Shown: positions 5,350 to 11,559 of the stretch, piece by piece
How positions within the stretch are numbered: position 1 is the first letter of the stretch
Layout of the letters: each line of letters opens with the position of its first letter
Translations under genes and position numbers: made by a program
DNA from: an uncultured Bacteroidales bacterium
GTDB taxonomy: Bacteria; Bacteroidota; Bacteroidia; Bacteroidales; Paludibacteraceae
Length of the DNA: 22,125 bases
NCBI GenBank assembly: GCA_937910305.1
Contig: CALEPS010000094.1
Coordinates: forward strand, 1-22,125
Reading direction: 5' to 3'
Notes under the pieces: model-generated
The model's database searches: none
The model's input: only the letters and a program-made list of their open reading frames with translations
What the model was told of the DNA's origin: nothing

Positions 5350-6362
5350 GGTTTGTAATAGCTCTCCTCCAGGATCTTCTGTGCATCCCCTTCCGCCATC
5401 AGTTCCTGCAATGTAACGGTTTCATTGTGCTCCATATAACTCTCCGCGATCCGCCACCCAAGCCAAATACCGAGTCTTCCCGGCGCATCCTGCGAGATCT
5501 CGGAGGTGAACGGACCGTCATTCAGATAGCCGGTCAGTACCAGGCTCTCCGTCTTGAACAAATCCCTCTTATCCATCACCAGATGCCATATATCCCGTTC
5601 GTTCCTGACGCACCATTCCCATTGTTCCTTGCTCCAGCCCATCACTTCATACCCCGGCAGGTCGTCGAAGATCTGCGAAACAAGATACATCACCTTGCCG
5701 CGGTACATCATCTGGTCCAGCAGCCTGCTTTTCGTGCCGGTGTAGGGTAGGGTGCGGAATAAGAAAGCACTCACTACATCCACCGGAATGCACTCTTTCC
5801 GCATGGTCTGTTTCTGGTAGTCATACACTACGCGGTTGTAATACTCGTAATCGCTGCCCAGATACATATCCGCTCCTATTCCTATGATTCCTTCCCCGAA
5901 ATAAACAGGCGTCTGGAAGCCCGAAATGAAAAGATAGAAGGATGGTACTTCCGTTTCGGGATAAAGCCACAGAACGCGGGAAAAAGCCAGTGAAAGCGAT
6001 TTTTCCAGACCGCTTACGTCGGCAAATAACTCCTGCTCGCGGGCATTGGTAGCCTTGAATCCGTAAACGGTGTCGTTCAGGAATGCCGGTAAAGCCTGCG
6101 CCAGATAGGCCGTGTCCGCGCTCGGAATACCTAATATGTCCTCCACCCATAGCGGCATGAAAACAGGATACTCGTCGTACAACACGCGGACATCTTGCGC
6201 CATAGTGGCTTCATGCACATTCATTAGCGCATTGTCAAAACGCACTAAATCAATCTGTTGAGGCTCTATGTCCTTCGGGAAATACGTCCGCCCGTGCCGG
6301 CATGCCGTCAGTGCCAGAATAATGATTAACGAATAATGAATAATAAATATCTTTCTTTTCAT
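5346..6362 (-). CDS. gldB: GldB-like lipoprotein
   Basis: 338 aa. A lipoprotein signal peptide (MKRKIFIIHYSLIIILALTAC, lipobox LTAC with Cys21) predicts membrane anchoring. The mature part resembles GldB, a lipoprotein required for gliding and tied to type IX secretion in Flavobacterium and kept in many non-gliding Bacteroidales: an early VRFDNAL..VHE segment, YPVFMPLWVEDILG, FYLFISGFQTPVYFGEGIIGIGADMYLGSDYEYY, and MYRGKVMYLVSQIFD with a late R.G.WLGWRIAESYM.H. The family's molecular role is not established. The hydrophobic core of the signal peptide is encoded by four 7-bp repeats (6317-6344), and the stop codon lies in another array. It follows lolD by 19 bp, so the two are probably co-transcribed. 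Recognition is by overall pattern; moderately sure. Confidence 0.75.
   Translation of the reverse strand: MKRKIFIIHYSLIIILALTACRHGRTYFPKDIEPQQIDLVRFDNALMNVHEATMAQDVRVLYDEYPVFMPLWVEDILGIPSADTAYLAQALPAFLNDTVYGFKATNAREQELFADVSGLEKSLSLAFSRVLWLYPETEVPSFYLFISGFQTPVYFGEGIIGIGADMYLGSDYEYYNRVVYDYQKQTMRKECIPVDVVSAFLFRTLPYTGTKSRLLDQMMYRGKVMYLVSQIFDDLPGYEVMGWSKEQWEWCVRNERDIWHLVMDKRDLFKTESLVLTGYLNDGPFTSEISQDAPGRLGIWLGWRIAESYMEHNETVTLQELMAEGDAQKILEESYYKP
6317..6344. repeat. GAATAAT heptamer array within the gldB signal-peptide region
   Basis: Four contiguous 7-bp units on the + strand: GAATAAT, GATTAAC, GAATAAT, GAATAAT. On the minus strand they are translated as FIIHYSLII, the hydrophobic core of the lipoprotein signal peptide. 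Confidence 0.88.
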
Positions 6363-6381
6363 CTCTCTTTTCGCTTTCTCC

Positions 6382-7032
6382 CTATTTAACCGCTCCGTCT
6401 TTGATTTCTATAACGCGGTCTGCTATGGCTGCCAACTCTTTGTCATGCGTCACTAACAGAATCGTCTGCCCGTATTCCTTCCGCAACTTTAGCAGCAAAT
6501 CGCTCAGTTCCTTTTTGTTCTTCTCGTCCAGGCTTCCGGTCGGTTCGTCTGCTAAAATGATATCCGGATTCATCATCAGCGCCCTTGCTGCGGCTACCCG
6601 TTGCTTCTCGCCTCCGGAGAGCTCGTTCGGCTTGTGTCCCATGCGGTCCGACAGACCTAACTCCCGCAGCAGTTTCTCTGCACGGGGTTTGTACTCCGTC
6701 TCTTTCTCACGGGCAATCATGGCAGGGATGCACACGTTCTCCAGCGCCGTGAACTCCGGCAGGAGCTGGTGGAACTGGAAGATAAAACCGATATGTCTGT
6801 TCCGGAATGCCGCCAGCTCTTTGTCTTTCATCGCGAACACATCCGTTCCTTCAATCAGTACCCGGCCTCTGGTCGGTCTGTCCAGCGTTCCGATGATCTG
6901 GAGTAGGGTGGTCTTGCCCGCACCGGACTTGCCGATGATGGCAACGATCTCGCCTCTCCGGACTTCCAAATTAACCCCTTTCAGCACTTCCAGCGTGCCG
7001 AAAGATTTCCATATGTCTTTTACTTCAATCAT
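6382..7032 (-). CDS. lolD: LolD-type ABC transporter ATP-binding protein
   Basis: 216 aa, about the standard length for LolD/FtsE/MacB-type ATPases that drive release or extrusion of lipoproteins and other envelope substrates from the inner membrane. Walker A is IGKSGAGKTTL (about 34-44), the Q-loop FIFQFHQLLPEFTALENV, signature ELSGGEKQRVAAARAL, Walker B DIILADEPTGSLD, and the switch His in LLVTHD. The FQ-F-HLLPEFTALENV..P segment is the LolD subgroup signature. No LolC/E permease gene lies nearby, as is usual in Bacteroidales, where lolD is often unlinked. The start ATG at 7032 is preceded by a purine-rich leader containing AAAGGAGAAAGG. Upstream is the TonB-C gene (21-bp gap), downstream gldB (19 bp). 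Confidence 0.92.
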   Translation of the reverse strand: MIEVKDIWKSFGTLEVLKGVNLEVRRGEIVAIIGKSGAGKTTLLQIIGTLDRPTRGRVLIEGTDVFAMKDKELAAFRNRHIGFIFQFHQLLPEFTALENVCIPAMIAREKETEYKPRAEKLLRELGLSDRMGHKPNELSGGEKQRVAAARALMMNPDIILADEPTGSLDEKNKKELSDLLLKLRKEYGQTILLVTHDKELAAIADRVIEIKDGAVK

Positions 7033-7053
7033 CCTTTTTCCTTTCTCCTTTTA

Positions 7054-7941
7054 TTACATCAACCGGAAGTTAACAGGTGCCGTATACTTGACGCGGATGG
7101 GCTTCCCCCGTCTCTTTCCCGGTTCCCATCTGGGCATGGATTTGATAACGCGTACAGCCTCCCGGTCCAGCGAAGGATCGCCACCCGAACGAACTACCAC
7201 CACATCGCTGATCTTACCGTCTTTAGCCACTACAAACTGCACAATGACGCGTCCCTGAATGCCGTTCTCTTGCGCTATAGGCGGGTATTTGACGTTTTGG
7301 GACAGGAAATAAAACAATGCTTCTTGACCGCCCGGGAACGAAGGCATTTGCATAAACAGTTCGAACTGCTGCTTGGGGTGTTTGACCTTTTTGCCTTTCT
7401 CGTTGTAATAGACGGTATGAGGCTCTGTTTCTTTCTCGTCGAGGGATTCTTCATATTGTAAATTACCTGACGGATAAAAACATTTGCGCGTGTATGAGAA
7501 GGTCTCCATACCCGTCTTGCTCGTCTGGTAGGTCACGTTCACCTCCTCTTTGGTCTTGCCGTCCGGATAAAGATAACTCTCCGAGGCGATACGGTTGCGT
7601 ATAGTGTCTTTGCGTTCGTCATGAACGAGCGTATAAACCTCCATGTGTTCCACCGGACCTTCATCATAGAAAAAGAGTTGCTTACCTTTCTGCAAACCTG
7701 CTCCTTGACCACTCGCCACGCGGCGCTGGATAGACTTCAAATGACCGGTCTCGCGGGAGAAATAATGGATGGTAGCCGTATTGGCTTCTTGGTCCACACG
7801 CTTGACGACGCCGAAGAAACAAGCTTCGGCCGGGTCTGCCGTATTCCATTCGTTATTGACCCACAGAGTGTCTCCCTCTGTCCATTCTGACGCTGCTACC
7901 ATCATGGGGAACAGCATCCATAAAACAAATAATTTTTTCAT
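7054..7941 (-). CDS. Exported protein with TonB C-terminal domain
   Basis: 295 aa. An N-terminal signal peptide (MKKLFVLWMLFPMMVAAS) replaces the usual TonB membrane anchor plus proline linker. The middle (about 60-180) has beta-rich 'Y..G....E..Y' stretches similar to the MORN/YwqK-type repeats often found before this domain in Bacteroidetes. Residues about 200-295 form the TonB_C domain: MPSFPGGQEALFYFLSQNVKYPPIAQENGIQGRVIVQFVV, then DGKISDV.V..G.DP.LD.EAVRVIKSMPRWEPGKRRGKP. Such periplasmic TonB-C proteins are numerous in Bacteroidales and mostly uncharacterised, so direct energy transduction to outer-membrane receptors is not claimed. The start at 7941 gives an ATGA overlap with the upstream lipoprotein gene; the longer opening to 8127 reads through that gene and is rejected. 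Confidence 0.85.
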   Translation of the reverse strand: MKKLFVLWMLFPMMVAASEWTEGDTLWVNNEWNTADPAEACFFGVVKRVDQEANTATIHYFSRETGHLKSIQRRVASGQGAGLQKGKQLFFYDEGPVEHMEVYTLVHDERKDTIRNRIASESYLYPDGKTKEEVNVTYQTSKTGMETFSYTRKCFYPSGNLQYEESLDEKETEPHTVYYNEKGKKVKHPKQQFELFMQMPSFPGGQEALFYFLSQNVKYPPIAQENGIQGRVIVQFVVAKDGKISDVVVVRSGGDPSLDREAVRVIKSMPRWEPGKRRGKPIRVKYTAPVNFRLM

Positions 7942-8528
7942 TGGTACGTATTTATATTCGGTACGAGCCGATAGTGTGGGTAATAGGTATTTCGGAACGA
8001 TTCGCTTTGACGCACAGCGCAGTTCTGCTGGGCGGCGAAGCGTAACTCCGCCTGGAGAGCCGAATCCGCCCATGCTGGGCAAACGGAGACAGCAATAGTT
8101 TCTATTTGCTGCCATTCGGAGGACCAATCTTCGCTGAAGGCATTATTTTGCGCTGCCGCGCTCAGGAACTTTCCAAACAACTCTTCTTCGCTCATATTGC
8201 CATTCAATACCTCCGAGAGGTTAACTCGCACGAAACGATGGCGGAAGCCGGTAGGTTCATAAGGCGGCATCCGGCTTAGGTCTTGTCCCGCACAATCGGC
8301 TATCTCAGCCGATAGGTATTGATGCGCCATCGCCGTGTCAGGCACAAGATGCCCCGGTCCAAAGAAGTCCTGAAAGCAGGTCTTATACACGTCCTGCAAG
8401 GTCGCGTTCGGATACTGCTCTACCATGTAGGTACACAATTCGCGAATGGCTTGTTCCTCGCTCTGCTGCTTGGGAGTGCATGCCATCAACAGACATGCCG
8501 CGAGCACTCCAATGAATACTTTCTTCAT
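7938..8528 (-). CDS. Conserved hypothetical lipoprotein
   Basis: 196 aa, not recognised beyond its general type. The N terminus MKKVFIGVLAACLLMACTP is a clear lipoprotein signal with lipobox LMAC, so the mature protein begins at Cys17 and is membrane-anchored. The mature part is mostly helical, with QYPNATLQDVYKTCFQDFFGPGHLVPDTAMAHQYL as its most distinctive segment (G-P-G-H motif) and FRHRFVRVNLSEVLNG after it. Four Cys residues follow the lipid Cys (in LCTY, KTCF, DCAG, SVCPAW, plus NCAV). No catalytic pattern that I know is visible. It is translationally coupled (ATGA) to the TonB-C protein, which hints at a shared envelope role; that is inference. Gap to tsaE upstream is 22 bp. Confidence 0.8.
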   Translation of the reverse strand: MKKVFIGVLAACLLMACTPKQQSEEQAIRELCTYMVEQYPNATLQDVYKTCFQDFFGPGHLVPDTAMAHQYLSAEIADCAGQDLSRMPPYEPTGFRHRFVRVNLSEVLNGNMSEEELFGKFLSAAAQNNAFSEDWSSEWQQIETIAVSVCPAWADSALQAELRFAAQQNCAVRQSESFRNTYYPHYRLVPNINTYQ

Positions 8529-8550
8529 TATAATATAGTTTGAATGTCTT

Positions 8551-9045
8551 TTACTCCTTTATGGGGAGGTCGGGTGGGGCGCCCACTCTCAACTCTCTGT
8601 CTCCATTCTCCTGTGGCACGATCTTTACATACACAGTATCATCGGGCAGCAATGCACCGATCAGATCCGGCCACTCGATAAAACAATAGTTTCCGGAATA
8701 GAGATACTCCTCCGCTCCAAAATCAATCGCTTCACGGATATCCTTCAGCCGGTAGCAGTCGAAATGGTACACCTCCCCTTTGTAGGGTTGTTCCACATCG
8801 TACACATTGACGATGGCGAAAGTAGGGGAGTTGACGACATCTGGTGTACCCATTGCTTCACAGAGCGATTTGATGAAAGTTGTCTTACCGGCACCCATCT
8901 GGCCTTCGAACGCATACACCCGGTGCGGCTCCGTCGTCTTCAGTATCTCCAACGGACTTGTCTCTTCCCCGCGTTCGTCATACAGCGAGAGACCCTTTTT
9001 TTCGTCTTTTTTAATCGTATAAGTTCTCATGTTCATGATTTTCAT
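8551..9045 (-). CDS. tsaE: tRNA t6A biosynthesis ATPase TsaE
   Basis: 164 aa as drawn. TsaE is the P-loop ATPase that partners TsaB/TsaD in making N6-threonylcarbamoyladenosine at tRNA position 37. Walker A is GQMGAGKTTFIKSLC; the family motif SPTFAIVNVY follows, then YHFDCYRL with DFGAEEYL, and the late FIEWPD motif. All are in family order. Three possible in-frame ATGs (9045, 9036, 9030) precede the conserved part and the sequence does not decide between them. The last residues (RVGAPPDLPIKE) extend beyond the usual end and are encoded by a GC-tract sequence resembling the insert in the desulfurase gene. The gene follows uvrC by 7 bp. Confidence 0.92.
   Translation of the reverse strand: MKIMNMRTYTIKKDEKKGLSLYDERGEETSPLEILKTTEPHRVYAFEGQMGAGKTTFIKSLCEAMGTPDVVNSPTFAIVNVYDVEQPYKGEVYHFDCYRLKDIREAIDFGAEEYLYSGNYCFIEWPDLIGALLPDDTVYVKIVPQENGDRELRVGAPPDLPIKE
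8553..8587. repeat. GC-tract repeat-like sequence forming the tsaE 3' end
   Basis: On the minus strand the end of tsaE reads as C/A tracts (GGGCGCCCCACCCGACC followed by TCCCCATAAAGGAG) and then the TAA stop. The CTCC...GGAG arms around an AT-rich centre resemble the CCCCTCC...GGAGGGG palindrome at 3818-3837, but are shorter and diverged. The assignment to the same repeat class is tentative. Confidence 0.45.
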
Positions 9046-9052
9046 TCAATTC

Positions 9053-10873
9053 TCAGAGGCTTATTTTGGACTGAATTTCAGCATAAATCATTGATCCTCT
9101 GCGTTTTCCGAGCAAATTAATCCATTCCTCTTCTTTTGCCATTCTAGCGCGTTTCACAGAGCCGAAATGAGTCAGGATCTTTTGCTTTGTTGCTTCGCCA
9201 ACTCCTTGAATATCATCGAGTTGGCTATGTATTTGTGCTTTGCTTCGTTTCTTTTTATGGTAGGTGATGGCGAACCGGTGTACCTCGTCCTGGATTGCCG
9301 TCAGCAGCCGGAACACTTCGCTCGTCACAGGCATGCTGATCTCCTGCGGAGGAAAACCATATAAGAGTGTCTGAGTCCTGTGTTTGTCGTTTTTCTTCAA
9401 TCCCGCGATAGGAATGCTTAGTCCCAACTGGTCTTCCACCGCTTCGCGGATAGCATGCATCTGACCCAAGCCTCCGTCAGCAATGATCAGATCCGGCATC
9501 TGGTCGCCTTCATCAATCAAGTGTTGGTATCTCCTCCTTACTACTTCGCGCATGGAGGCGTAGTCGTCAGCACCTTCCACTGTCTTGATCTCAAAACGCT
9601 TATAGTCGCTCTTGCTGGGCTTTGCCATGCGGTAGACAACACACCCTGCTACGGCGTTGGTTCCTTGGATATTGGAGTTGTCAAAACAGTCTATCCATCG
9701 CGGTAGAGTAGGTAGTCCCATCATTTGCTGCAACTCCGTCAGAATCCGCACACCTCGTTGCTCCGGGTTTAGTTTGTCCTCTTGTTTGAGCCGGTCTAAT
9801 TTGTACTGCCGTACATTCTGCATGGCCAGGTCAAGTAGCTTTTTCCTGTCTCCGCTTATGGCTATATGTACATGTAATGTATCGTCAAAAATCTCCGGAA
9901 TGAACGGAACAATCACTTCTTTGGTACTGCTCTCAAGCCGTTCTCTTAGCTCCATCATTCCCATCGCCAGCAGTTCCTCCTTTTCTTCCTCCATTTTTCG
10001 GCGGTACTCGATTGTCTGTCCTTGAACAATGGAGCCGTTGTGCACGTGCAGCATAGATATATATACACGGTCGTTTTGTTCGTCAAAACCGAATACATCT
10101 ATATCTCTTGAGATACCATTACTGATAATAGTTTTGCTCTTGAATTGCTCAAGCAGTTCTATCTTTCGTTTGATATCAGCCGCTTCTTCATATTTCATTT
10201 CGGCTGATTTCACCGACATTTCTTCCTCCAGTTGGCGCCCGATCTCGTGAGCATCACCTTTGATCAGTTTGCGCGCCTGGTCAACCCATTCCTGATAGTG
10301 TTCACTCCCCGGCCTCTTCTCGCATATTCCGCAGCAGTTCTTCAGATGATATTTCAGGCAAACCCGTACCTTCTTTTTCTCGATGGATTCGGATGAAAGC
10401 GGCATATTGCAAGTGCGGATAGGGTATAACTTGTGGATCAGTTCCAATACCAAATCTACCGTGTTGCCAAAACTATAGGGACCGTAATACTCTCCTGTTT
10501 TTTTGTTTATTGTCCGTGTCTTGAAGATACGGGGATACTCCTCCTTGGTAATACAGATACTTGGATAGGATTTGCCGTCCTTGAGCAAGATATTATAGTG
10601 CGGCTGGTACTGCTTGATGAGGTTATTCTCCAGCAGAAATGCATCCTGTTCGTTATCCACTACCACGTATCGTATGTCTGCTATGTGAGCTACTAACTGG
10701 CGGGTTTTGGATGATTGATGGTCTTTGTTGAAATAACTGTTCACTCTGCGGTGCAGGTTCTTGGCTTTACCTACATATATGATCTGCCCGTCCTTGTCAA
10801 AGTATTGGTACACACCGGGGCTCTCCGGAATGCGTTTAAGCAGCAGCGCTATATGGTCATTCTTTACTACCAT
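9053..10873 (-). CDS. uvrC: Excinuclease ABC subunit C
   Basis: 606 aa, normal UvrC length. UvrC makes both incisions around a UvrAB-bound DNA lesion in nucleotide excision repair. Domains in order: N-terminal GIY-YIG nuclease (about 13-95, SPGVYQYFDKDGQIIYVGKAKNL with the expected Arg in LHRRVNSYF), a Cys cluster (CLKYHLKNCCGICE), the UVR helix pair that contacts UvrB (about 205-240, MKYEEAADIKRKIELLEQF), the RNase H-like 5' nuclease domain starting IDCFDNSNIQGTNAVAGCVVY with its Asp and LIIADGGLGQ later, and a C-terminal helix-hairpin-helix (LDDIQGVGEATKQKILTHFGS). No truncation or frameshift is visible. Upstream lies a 19-bp repeat pair, then apt; tsaE follows within 7 bp. Confidence 0.97.
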   Translation of the reverse strand: MVVKNDHIALLLKRIPESPGVYQYFDKDGQIIYVGKAKNLHRRVNSYFNKDHQSSKTRQLVAHIADIRYVVVDNEQDAFLLENNLIKQYQPHYNILLKDGKSYPSICITKEEYPRIFKTRTINKKTGEYYGPYSFGNTVDLVLELIHKLYPIRTCNMPLSSESIEKKKVRVCLKYHLKNCCGICEKRPGSEHYQEWVDQARKLIKGDAHEIGRQLEEEMSVKSAEMKYEEAADIKRKIELLEQFKSKTIISNGISRDIDVFGFDEQNDRVYISMLHVHNGSIVQGQTIEYRRKMEEEKEELLAMGMMELRERLESSTKEVIVPFIPEIFDDTLHVHIAISGDRKKLLDLAMQNVRQYKLDRLKQEDKLNPEQRGVRILTELQQMMGLPTLPRWIDCFDNSNIQGTNAVAGCVVYRMAKPSKSDYKRFEIKTVEGADDYASMREVVRRRYQHLIDEGDQMPDLIIADGGLGQMHAIREAVEDQLGLSIPIAGLKKNDKHRTQTLLYGFPPQEISMPVTSEVFRLLTAIQDEVHRFAITYHKKKRSKAQIHSQLDDIQGVGEATKQKILTHFGSVKRARMAKEEEWINLLGKRRGSMIYAEIQSKISL

Positions 10874-10875
10874 TC

Positions 10876-10921
10876 CCTGAACTCAAAAAACTATCCTTGA
10901 ACTCAAAAACTAACCCTGAAC
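10876..10921. repeat. 19-bp direct repeat between apt and uvrC
   Basis: Two near-identical 19-bp units (10876-10894 and 10895-10913), each built as CC(T)TGAACTCAAAAA(A)CTA plus one base, followed by a partial third unit CCCTGAAC (10914-10921). It fills most of the 65-bp gap between the apt stop and the uvrC start, and unlike the other arrays it is not period 7. Confidence 0.8.
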
Positions 10922-10938
10922 AAATATGCTTATTAACA

Positions 10939-11478
10939 TTATTCATCTACCTCAATACCGAAGAGGCAGTAGATATCTACTCCTCTGTCTGCCAGATACT
11001 TTCTGCCGTTAAGTCCTTCTAATTCTATCAGGCAGTTGGCGTAAATCTTTCTCACACCGGCTTTTCTAATCAGTTCGATAGCAGCCATAAGAGATCCTCC
11101 GGTAGCCAGTATGTCGTCATGAACGAGAACAATGTCGTTTTCGTTCAACGCTCCCTTATGCATCTCTATGGAGTCCGTTCCGTACTCTTTGGTATAACTA
11201 ACTTGTATTGTTTCTGCAGGCAGTTTGCCAGGTTTGCGGATTGGTACAAATCCTGCTCCGATTTCCATCGCTACTGCCGGCGCAATGATAAACCCGCGAG
11301 ACTCGATACCTACGACCTGCGTTATACCCAGATCCTTGTATCTCTTCACTAGTTCGTCTCTCATCCATTTCAGGCATGCCGGCTTTGCCAAGGCGGTAGT
11401 AATGTCTTTGAACTGAATACCCTTGATGGGATAGTCCGGCACGTTGCGGATGCTTTGTTTTACTTCTTCTGCTGTCAT
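10939..11478 (-). CDS. apt: Adenine phosphoribosyltransferase
   Basis: 179 aa, the usual size. Apt converts adenine plus PRPP to AMP and pyrophosphate in purine salvage. Seen: the N-terminal IRNVPDYPIKGIQFKDITT (typical I...PDfP..GI.FkDIT), GIESRGFIIAPAVA with the family GIEsRGF motif, RKPGKLPAETI flexible loop, YGTDSIEMH, and the PRPP-binding motif VLVHDDILATGGSL. Start MTAEEVKQSI at 11478 matches the family start. It is preceded by an 81-bp gap containing the parS-like site, so its promoter, if it has one separate from mnmG read-through, would overlap or adjoin that site; I could not identify a convincing promoter there. Confidence 0.96.
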   Translation of the reverse strand: MTAEEVKQSIRNVPDYPIKGIQFKDITTALAKPACLKWMRDELVKRYKDLGITQVVGIESRGFIIAPAVAMEIGAGFVPIRKPGKLPAETIQVSYTKEYGTDSIEMHKGALNENDIVLVHDDILATGGSLMAAIELIRKAGVRKIYANCLIELEGLNGRKYLADRGVDIYCLFGIEVDE

Positions 11479-11510
11479 GTTATCTTTATTATAATTTTAA
11501 ATTTCTTCGG

Positions 11511-11526
11511 TGTTCCACGTGAAACA
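11511..11526. promoter_or_regulatory. parS: parS centromere site (ParB/Spo0J binding)
   Basis: The 16 bases TGTTCCACGTGAAACA match the bacterial chromosomal parS consensus TGTTNCACGTGAAACA at every defined position and equal one of the well-known Bacillus subtilis sites. It is a near-perfect palindrome with one mismatched pair. It lies between genes (mnmG stop and apt start), not in a coding region. ParB loads at parS and spreads, recruiting SMC and ParA for origin segregation. parS sites usually cluster near oriC, so the region is probably origin-proximal (inference). Confidence 0.9.
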
Positions 11527-11533
11527 ATTAAAG

Positions 11534-11552
11534 TAGTTTGCTATGCAAACTA
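11534..11552 (-). terminator. Hairpin just after mnmG
   Basis: Perfect 8-bp arms TAGTTTGC (11534-11541) and GCAAACTA (11545-11552) surround a 3-base loop, 7 bp beyond the mnmG stop. Downstream on the minus strand is CTTTAATTGTTTC, an imperfect T-rich tract, so it is at best a weak terminator or an RNA 3'-end stabiliser. It sits 7 bp from the parS site. Confidence 0.4.
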
Positions 11553-11559
11553 AAGTTAT

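Noticed and set aside
7942..8127. Longer start for the TonB-C protein
   Set aside because: It would overlap the lipoprotein gene by almost 200 bp, and the added residues have no export signal, whereas the 7941 start begins with a signal peptide and an ATGA overlap.
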